64,000 bases of DNA, from contig JAZHRO010000019.1 of the NCBI GenBank assembly GCA_037157565.1, forward strand, positions 63,114,501-63,178,500, read 5' to 3'. Below, piece by piece: positions 57,009 through 64,000 of this stretch. The notes beneath the pieces were generated by a model that made no database searches, was not told where the DNA came from, and saw nothing but the letters and a program-made list of their open reading frames with translations. Made by a program: the position numbers and the translations under genes. Within the stretch, counting starts at the first letter, position 1. The number at the start of each line of letters is the position of its first letter. This DNA comes from Thalassia testudinum. Lineage: Eukaryota; Streptophyta; Magnoliopsida; Alismatales; Hydrocharitaceae.

Positions 57009-58676
57009 TGATGTAAACATGTTTACACTACTTAAGATGTCTATTTATGCATCTTCTTAAGTATAGGATTGCATTGCGAGCTATAAATATTACATAACAT
57101 GCATCATCTTGCATTTAGAGTAGTTTGAATAAAATGGAGGTTAATTGTCTCCTTTTATGTGCTTGGACAGGGCAAACTTTTTATCGAGGCCTCGGATCGA
57201 AGATCCAATCGTACAGATGTGATCAGGGCGACGATTGGAGTTCAACGACTACAAGATCACCCTAATCAGGCATCTGTAGCATCAGATAATGACTGGGGAA
57301 CCCTAGAAGATCAAGGGCCAAGATGGTGTCAATCCGCACTTCAAATGACAAATCCGACCGCACGGATGGATTTGGATTGATGATCGCAACCTAACGACAC
57401 AAAAATCGAGTCAATCCGACATCCGTGGCACCATCTACATCATCCAAAAGATGGACGGCCAAGATGGCGCCACGTGACACCATCTCGGCCGCCCAATCGC
57501 CCGCACGCACCCGCTGAAGCCCCCACATCCACCCTTCTCCGTCGTTGGATCAAGATCCAACGGTTGCGACGCTCCCGCACTGAAGTCAGGCGCTCGACAC
57601 AAACGTGCCCCCAGCACGTTAGTCGAGCACTCTAACGCGAAGTGAGAGCGTGCGTTCTAGCCTCGCCATGCAGAATTTGGAGCTGGGGCACGCCTTCAAT
57701 CGACTGTCGGATCACGATCGAACGATTGCACACACCCGATAGTGCCCACGCGCAATTGCACGAGCGGCGGTGACGCGGAATCGCACTCGATCGGGCGTGT
57801 GCTAAGGAGGCAAGCGTAAAGCGATCTGAGCCGTCCGATCACTGAGGATGGTTGAACGTGTGCAAGCGTTGCGCATGCAGGCAAGCGAGCAGGCGCGCGT
57901 GCGTCGCCCACTACGCCCACGTTCAAACCTTTAGCGACAGTTTTATCCGTCACTAAAGGTCCTGAATTAATGTTTTAAGAGTTGTAATGACTAAATTGCC
58001 CCCACTCCTTGCAACTATAAAAGGAGACCCCCTCCACACGAAATTCTCATCCCTTCCTTCTCTTCTCTACCTCTCCAAAGCTCAAGAGAAGCTTGTACCA
58101 CACCCAGGATGCTCCTCACGAGATAAAGTCAAAATTTTCATCCCCTTTCGGAAGCGGATCCCGCGACGACGATGACGTGCTACCTCATTCTCCATCCTGC
58201 TTCGTCCTCCTTCTTCCGCTCCGTTCTCCTTCATCCAGGCGTCATCCCGTCTGGCTCGTCCTGCAAGCGATCTCGAGGAGGATAACTTCTCTCTCCCATT
58301 CTTCTTTACAGCTTTCTAGTGTAGAATTTTCCTGCTTTCTAGTGTAGTTGATTTCCTGCTTTCTAGTGTAATTCTTATTTGGTTTTATGGCATAAACATT
58401 TTGAATTATTGAATGCATGTTTTCTCTCTCTCTCTCTCTTTTTTAGTCTGATTGTTGTTATAGCTTCATTGTAATTACATCACCTCACCTTTCAAAGAAA
58501 AATTCTAAAAAAAATATAATTGCGAATATAGATCGACGTAGCCTCCCTGTGTTCGACCCGGAATTTCCATTTCGGTATAAATTTTATTTATTGAACACAA
58601 GTTCTTCACTTTCAAACTACAATGATAGGTTTTTCAAAAATGAAACACATTCGCATAGCAACTCGTACGTTCAACA
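57009..58676 (+). mobile_element. E, 3' LTR
   Basis: Same ends as the 5' LTR (TGATGTAAACATGTTTACAC to GTTCAACA), TATA box 58016-58023. It lacks 13 bases that form the second arm of the GTCCGATC dyad in the 5' LTR (compare 47850-47869 with 57833-57846). Confidence 0.92.
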
Positions 58677-58681
58677 TGGAT

Positions 58682-60309
58682 CTAGACCTAATTAGGATCC
58701 AGAAGAGATGGACCCACGAGCTTATCTGAGAGCCTAGGTCACTGAATCAGCTCAACCTTGGGATCAGAACCCAAGGTGGCGAAGATGACTTTTCGCTTAG
58801 CCTGATCCTTCTCCTCGGGTTACCGAAATGGTTAACCCATATCTTAACCCTGGATATTATGACCCATACTAGCCGGTCCCTCAAAGGACCGCATGTTATA
58901 ACTCAGGATATGGATTTCATACTCCTGCTTCTCACCCATGGAATATGGGTAGACCTAATTCACCCCCTGGAACCCCTGAAGAACTACTAGTGCATATTCG
59001 ATCGCATTAAATAATACAGAGAGCCATAGCTAGCATTTAGGAGAAGGCTGCATTCTATCTAAACAAAATCCAAGCTACCACTGATCCAAACCAAAGACGA
59101 AGCTGGATTTCGTATCAAGTAGCTTTGATGGATCTCATTTAGGGAGCAGCAAGGATAACAAGGCTAATTGGACAAAATCGAGAAACTGAAGAACTACTGC
59201 TTTTGAGATATCAAGTGGAAAATAGCCTTGAAGACCTCGAAGAATCTGAAACGACTACGCCGGAAGGATACACAGAAGATTATTGGGAGCAGATGCTGGA
59301 AGATCATTCAGGGGAAGAAGAATCTAGCTTGGATATGAGACAGGAGCAGGAAGTATGCCGAATGGGTTCGTCTGAGAACTCCATTCAAGAAATTGAGGAG
59401 GAAAGGACCGATATCTCCAGGACTAAGCCACAATCAAATTATCCTAAATCCTGGGAGATACCTCATTGGTTAGGAAACCCAACTGAGATAAATCCAGTTG
59501 AGGATATGGATCTTGAGGCAAACATTACATGTGACACTACTGATCAATCTAGGCCACTTCCCATTGTAGGTGAACCTGTGCTAGAGCCAACATCTTCTGA
59601 TTTGCACTCTTCTTCTTTCACCTGCATCCCTAATTTGGATGTTAGAGATTTTGAGATGACACTTTCTATCCCTAATCCTAGCATCTGAAGACCAAAAATA
59701 ACTATGGATGATTTGACCGAAGAAAAAAATATGCTACCTGAGGCAGGAATTACTAAGGAACCCAATGCGTATGAGGGTGAAGCTCTGAGCAAAATGAGCT
59801 GGGGGCACACCTATCATCCTAGTCAATCCAATGGTTGGCTCGACTTAGGGCCTGAAGAGTCAGCTTCTGATGAATCAGATATAAGTACGAATGAGGACGA
59901 AGTAATTTCTGACGAGGATTTTAGTGACCTCTCCACAGATCTTCTACTTTCACGGATACCCCCATATGATCCAGAGCCTGGAGAGGGCATGATTTTTGAT
60001 GTCAATTATCGTTATGAGGATCCCTATGACTCAGATTTTGGTTCTGAGATACATGTTGATCTACTCCCTTAGCAACTTTCTGCTGAATTGTGGGACATGA
60101 TAAATCAACTGAATCAACATCATGATCCCCCCTCTGATTATCCTCTATTTTCCACCACTACTCCACACCTTCTTATAGCTAGACTTTTTAGAGTAAGGGT
60201 GCACAATCAGCTGGTTCGCATCTCCGGACCACTGATTCTAGGAGCATACGAGCACATCTTTCTCTTAATCTTGACCAGCTCTTATGCAAGAACTGATACA
60301 TCTGATTGA
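58682..60309 (+). pseudogene. D long acidic ORF, main part (547 codons in all)
   Basis: Continues in phase from 47026; ends TGA 60307-60309. Early part has about eight stops; then open from 59203 to 59688, 59704-60072 and 60088-60309, all one frame. A mixed helical segment (EKAAFYLNKIQATTDPNQRR, SYQVALMDLI) is followed by a long Glu/Asp/Ser-rich region (TEDYWEQMLEDHSGEEESS, DESDISTNEDEVISDEDFSD) and a hydrophobic end (TPHLLIARLFRVRV, GPLILGAYEHIFLLIL). Layout, acidity and length match the ORF of A (543 codons), and both carry PHLLI near the end. No retroviral enzyme motif. Function unknown. Confidence 0.7.
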
Positions 60310-62337
60310 GTTTTCGCCCAGCTAGAGGCGTTAAACTCAGCATCTACCCCACATTCTACCATCACCTATACAAATCATTTTTATACATAGCATATTTTTC
60401 TTTTAACATATTTCCTTTTCGCATATTGCATACTGTCAGGTTGGCCAGTGCTGAAAGTTAAACTTCAGGAGCAATTCCAGGTGATTTCTAACCATTTACT
60501 CCTTACTGTATTTATTTTCTTTTATATTCATGTATGAGGACATGCAAGAACTTGGGCATGGGGGGGTAGATATGACAAAATTGGAAATTTTTATGCCAAC
60601 ATTTAGGAAAACCTCAGAGCTGCATGTCAAACGTACTTTAGGACTCTAAATAAAAGAATAACCGACTCCACCTCCAATGCTCGCATTGGAGCTAAAAATC
60701 ATCCGCAACAGCCATTTTTGACTCATCCGCTCACCTCTTGTTCTAACTTTAGGGTCAAGCTGAATGTAACCCGATAAGAAAAATTTCATGAAGTATGAAT
60801 ATAAAAGGTTACTTGTTTATAGCATATATACATAGTGCATCCATGAATAAGATTATCTGATTAAGAGAATACATTAGAGATTTTATCCTCTAATTGATTC
60901 CTGTAATCTGGAATCCAGTACAATTTTTTACACACGTTGAATTTGCAATGGATTCATGGTGAAGGCTGATAAACGTCTTTAGTCTGTAGAGAAGAAGCAG
61001 TGCTTCTTCTCCTGAACCCCTGGACAGTGTTTTGGGAGCCAGGCATATTTTCTTCCAAAAATCTACTAAATAGTGTGAGATGAGAGTAGAGTGTACTGGT
61101 GCTCTAAGATTAATGCAAGGAATCCAGAATCCTAGATAATTAGGTGATGATACTCAGAGATTAGGCATAGTTTTCGCTCTCAGTTCCTACGTATACATTT
61201 TTGTGTGAAATTTTGAGAGACACCAAATAAGGTAAATACGTACAGGGCGAGTTTTCATAAAACTAAGGCTAAGGTGGATGGTTATGACCATTCTTTATGG
61301 AATCCTCGGCTGAAGGAGGGTATTGATGTCAAGGTCAGAAATACACCATCCTATCCATCTTTCCCGGTGCCATGAGTAGGCATTTCCACCAAATAAGCCA
61401 CCCAATGTCTCTTGAGTATCACCAATCCCTAATAATGCCTCTTTAATAAAATTCATGAATGTGTTGCTAGATTGTGTTGAGTTAGAAAAATTATATATGA
61501 AAAAAAAAGAATGAAAAAAATGAGAAAATGAGAAAAATAAAAAAATAAAAAAGTGAGAAAATAAGAAAAAGGAAAAAAAATAAAAAAGAGAAAAAAGGAA
61601 AAGAAAAAAAAGAGAAGAAAAGAGCAGAAAAAAAGAGAATATTTAGTATTTATTTTAGTTGCATTAAGACAATACCACCAAATAAATTTGAGATCCACTA
61701 AATATGGCCTTAACCCACCTTTCTTGTGTTTCTGATCGTCCAAATACCGGATGAGGGATTCCGACTTAGTGTTAGGGTTATGGAACTCAATTAAAGTGTT
61801 AATGCCAAATGAGACCACCAAATACGGATCATACGTGAGAATTTGGTGAGATTGTGAGCTCTAAGAAAAAAAAAATAGAGAGAGTAAGAGAGAATGAATA
61901 CAAAAGAACCAGAAAATAGCATAGTTTTTCTCATCTTTCTCTGAGTTGAGTTACTTAGTAATTTGGGAATCTAGATTCTATAGTACTAATCTCTATGTAG
62001 AACCAAGTGAGAGTGAGCCACAAAATAAACACACATATCCCTCTGACATTCTCTACCTAAACTTAAAGCTGGGGTAGAATTCATAGAATATCTTGAATAC
62101 CCCGAGGGAAGTAGTCCGCCTATCCCGCTAGAATTTTACTAGGGGTCAAGTACATGGTTTAGAGGTGAATTAGTTTTTCACTCGAATCCGTTGCAAAAGT
62201 TACATAGCTACACTTTTACAATTATCTGGATTTCTAGAGCATAGGATGAAAACAAAAAGGAGAAAAATCTCTAGGCATATACTTGATAAAATAATCAATC
62301 CCTCAGGAACCCTTGCTGTAAATAACTTAGTCTTGCA
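60310..62337 (+). other. D 3' untranslated region
   Basis: No gene. GCTAGAGGCGTTAAACTCAG (60324) is the shared post-ORF block. Internal PPT-like block TATGAGGACATGC ... GGGCATGGGGGGGTAG at 60532-60569. GAGCTAAAAATCATCCGCAA (60689) is the block seen in A and C, but here it lies after the internal PPT. Perfect 10-bp hairpin GAGAAGAAGC-AGT-GCTTCTTCTC at 60989-61011. A-rich tract 61496-61640. Confidence 0.65.
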
Positions 62338-62373
62338 TTTGCTAGGGACTAACAAGATTTAGGCATGGGGGTA
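62338..62373 (+). promoter_or_regulatory. D 3' PPT with decayed hairpin
   Basis: TTTGCTAG, GGA, CTAACAAG then ATTTAGGCATGGGGGTA directly before the LTR. Same plan as A and E, with one stem pair lost. Confidence 0.75.
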
Positions 62374-64000
62374 TGATTGTGCAGCAATCATAGGTCTTAA
62401 TTGACCTAAATTAGGCTAGGACTTGGCATAAGTTAGGATAATTTATGCATGCAAAAGCATTTCTTGCACATTTACTACTTTCTTTTAACTATGCATAAAA
62501 TAATGCTATAATGTGTTGATTAAGTGCATTATGTCAATTACAGGTAATAAGCTGACCAGAAGATAGATCTGAAGTTGGATCTAAAGCTGGATCTGAAGAA
62601 TAAAGAATAACTGGAGTTGCAACAGAGTTGAAGCAGAAGACCTAGAATAAGATGTAGTAGACAATACTGTAAGGGGTTGAGGTATGCTATTCTATTTAAG
62701 TAGGAATAAAGAGGTAAATTAAGAAGAACTTAGGACCATCCTAGCCCTAGGATAACTTAGAAGCTTCCCTAAGTTTTAGCCACCCTTAGATTAGGTCACC
62801 ACACCCTAGGAAACCTTAAAACCCTAATTCCAACCTCTATCTAGACGTCTAGATGAGTTATAGGACATCCACACACCGTAAACTCACTTCTGCAGTGTTA
62901 TTGGACGTCCAGACACCTGGTCAGATGTCTAATTTCTGCAAAATACCCAAGACAGAACCTAGAATCCCTCCTGACTCTGATTGGATGTCCAAACAATAAG
63001 TCTGAACTTCTGAATTTTCACTATAAGATGCCTGACACTATTGTTGGACGTCCAGAACTTCCCTCCAGACCCTTCTTTGAGATTCAATCCTTGATCTTGG
63101 ATCTCTAGGTCCCTAAACCCAATTCCTACCCCATAGGAACCTAAATTAAGGTGCCCTAACCCTAGTACATCACCTCTAGACCTCCCTAAGGACCTAATTA
63201 GGTCCTCACTAAACCTAACTGACTTGGATCTTAGTCAATTCCATTAGCCTATTCAATTTGACTCATTGAGTCCAATTGAGCCCTGATCTCAGCACACACT
63301 ATCCAATTGGACTCAGTGAGAGTCCAATTGACCTAGACCTAACTTAATTTAGTTATTTTACTCTCAATTAGGTTTCCACACACCCAATTAAACTTGTATT
63401 AAGATTAATTGCACTTTACCTTAGTGAATTAGGGTTTACAACCCTAATTTGAGACCTACCTTGACCTAAACCCACTAGAACCTAACCTAATCAACCTAGC
63501 CACCTAAGTTTCAACCTACACACACCCACACACACCATCCACATGAAAAATACCTAGCCTAGAGTTCTCTAGAACTCCCTACCATGTGTTGTTGCCTTGG
63601 TTGCTAAAATTAGCAATCAAGAGGCATTCAATTTTTAGATCCACATGTGGTGGATCTAAAACCACCATCCATCCTCTCTCTCTCACTCTCCCACGAGCTC
63701 CCACCATAGGCCTCTCTAGAGATTTCCATAATTCTCTACAGAGCTTCCCTTAGGTCTATAAAAAAACCTAAGGGGTGGCTATTTGCACCAATCCACTCTT
63801 GGCTTCATCCACTCTTGGTTCCATTTAACTTAGTTTCATTCCACATCCACTCCACCTCCTGTCCATGAGTAGCTTCACCATGGCCACCACCACCTCCATG
63901 CCAAGATGCTGGATCACCTCTCCAACTTCTCTCCAAGGGTCGGCCTAAGCACCATTGGCCGCCCCTCCTCTCAACCAACTCAAAGGCCATCGGAGCCACC
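62374..64000 (+). mobile_element. D, 3' LTR (truncated by window edge)
   Basis: Starts TGATTGTGCAGCAATCATAGG and follows the 5' LTR to GGCCATCGGAGCCACC at the edge, equal to 44789 in the 5' LTR; about 540 bases are missing. Contains an extra GATTCCATTAGCC-type insertion near 63235-63280 (ATTGACTCATTGAGTCCAAT-like duplication) compared with the 5' copy. The 64-codon minus ORF at the edge is a shadow. Confidence 0.88.

Larger units (their letters stand above)
47027..58676 (+). mobile_element. E: near-complete Athila-type element
   Basis: 11.65 kb with both LTRs (1677 and 1668 bp), perfect TSD TGGAT (47022-47026, 58677-58681), tRNA-Asp PBS, leader, gag-pol, 3' region with two PPT-like blocks. 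Over the first 115 bases the LTRs differ at about 8 positions. Best preserved pol in the window: 688 codons of RT/RNase H/integrase remain open. It still has gag stops, frameshifts and a lost integrase Glu, so it is not autonomous now. Confidence 0.92.
31827..64000 (+). mobile_element. C: Athila-type Ty3/gypsy element, right end off window
   Basis: 5' LTR 31827-34556, tRNA-Asp PBS, leader, gag-protease-RT-RNase H-integrase to about 42905, then 3' untranslated sequence to 43185, where element D is inserted. The remaining 3' region and 3' LTR must lie right of 64000. The 5-bp left flank is ATGTG (31822-31826). The RT (FTCPF...TYTFRRM, VFVDDFSMFGES) and gag are of the Athila lineage. Interrupted also by F3 in gag. 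Many stops; inactive. Confidence 0.85.
43186..64000 (+). mobile_element. D: non-autonomous Athila-like element, right end off window
   Basis: 5' LTR 43186-45334, tRNA-Asp-type PBS, leader, one long ORF split by E, 3' region, PPT, and 3' LTR from 62374 running past the window edge. No gag-pol. The first 165 bases of the two LTRs differ by roughly 8-9 percent by eye. It is inserted in the 3' region of C. Its leader matches element E rather than C. Confidence 0.85.

Noticed and set aside
61496..61640. A-rich tract as a poly(A) tail of a LINE or SINE
   Set aside because: No target duplication or element body upstream; sits inside the D 3' region as internal low-complexity DNA.

Overview
The window looks like intergenic repeat DNA from a large flowering-plant genome. 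Nearly all of it is LTR retrotransposons inserted into one another: a Tekay/Del-type Ty3/gypsy chromovirus, several Athila-type Ty3/gypsy elements primed by tRNA-Asp, and solo LTRs of what is probably a Ty1/copia (Sirevirus-like) family. A plastid rps16 fragment confirms plant origin. I see no intact host gene, tRNA, rRNA or CRISPR. Species cannot be told from the sequence. All boundaries were read by eye from LTR ends (TG...CA), 5-bp target-site duplications (TSDs), primer-binding sites (PBS) and polypurine tracts (PPT).

Layout. (1) 1-22947, minus strand: Tekay/Del element 'T1', whose 3' LTR lies left of the window. Its integrase gene is split by a solo LTR of its own family ('T2', 847-6386, TSD CGCTT). 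T2 is itself split by an Athila solo LTR ('B', 3262-6223, TSD GTGTG/ATGTG). T1 gag carries a plastid rps16 fragment (9840-10170). The T1 5' LTR (10619-22947) is split by a complete element 'A' (11974-21602, TSD TCAGG). (2) 22948-31826: AT-rich, unrecognised DNA holding two solo LTRs, 'F1' (25053-26774) and 'F2' (29590-31319). (3) 31827 to the right edge, plus strand: Athila element 'C' with gag-pro-pol. Its gag is split by a third solo LTR, 'F3' (37061-38789, TSD GAAAA). Downstream of pol it is split by element 'D' (43186 to beyond 64000). D's reading frame is split at codon 6 by a nearly complete Athila element 'E' (47027-58676, TSD TGGAT). Nesting is three deep on both sides (T1>T2>B and C>D>E).

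How the parts relate. C and E encode gag, protease, reverse transcriptase, RNase H and integrase, all now broken by stops, frameshifts and catalytic substitutions. A and D have the same architecture (tRNA-Asp PBS, leader, internal and 3' PPT) but in place of gag-pol carry one long acidic reading frame of about 545 codons (543 in A, 547 in D) that I cannot assign. Leaders and PBS variants pair A with C and D with E, suggesting two autonomous/non-autonomous partnerships. Recurrent secondary-structure signals sit at the LTR 5' tip, the PBS and just before the 3' PPT. A palindromic GACGTC-core motif is scattered densely through LTRs of otherwise unrelated families. These shared cis-signals and the unassigned acidic ORF are the most interesting content of the window.
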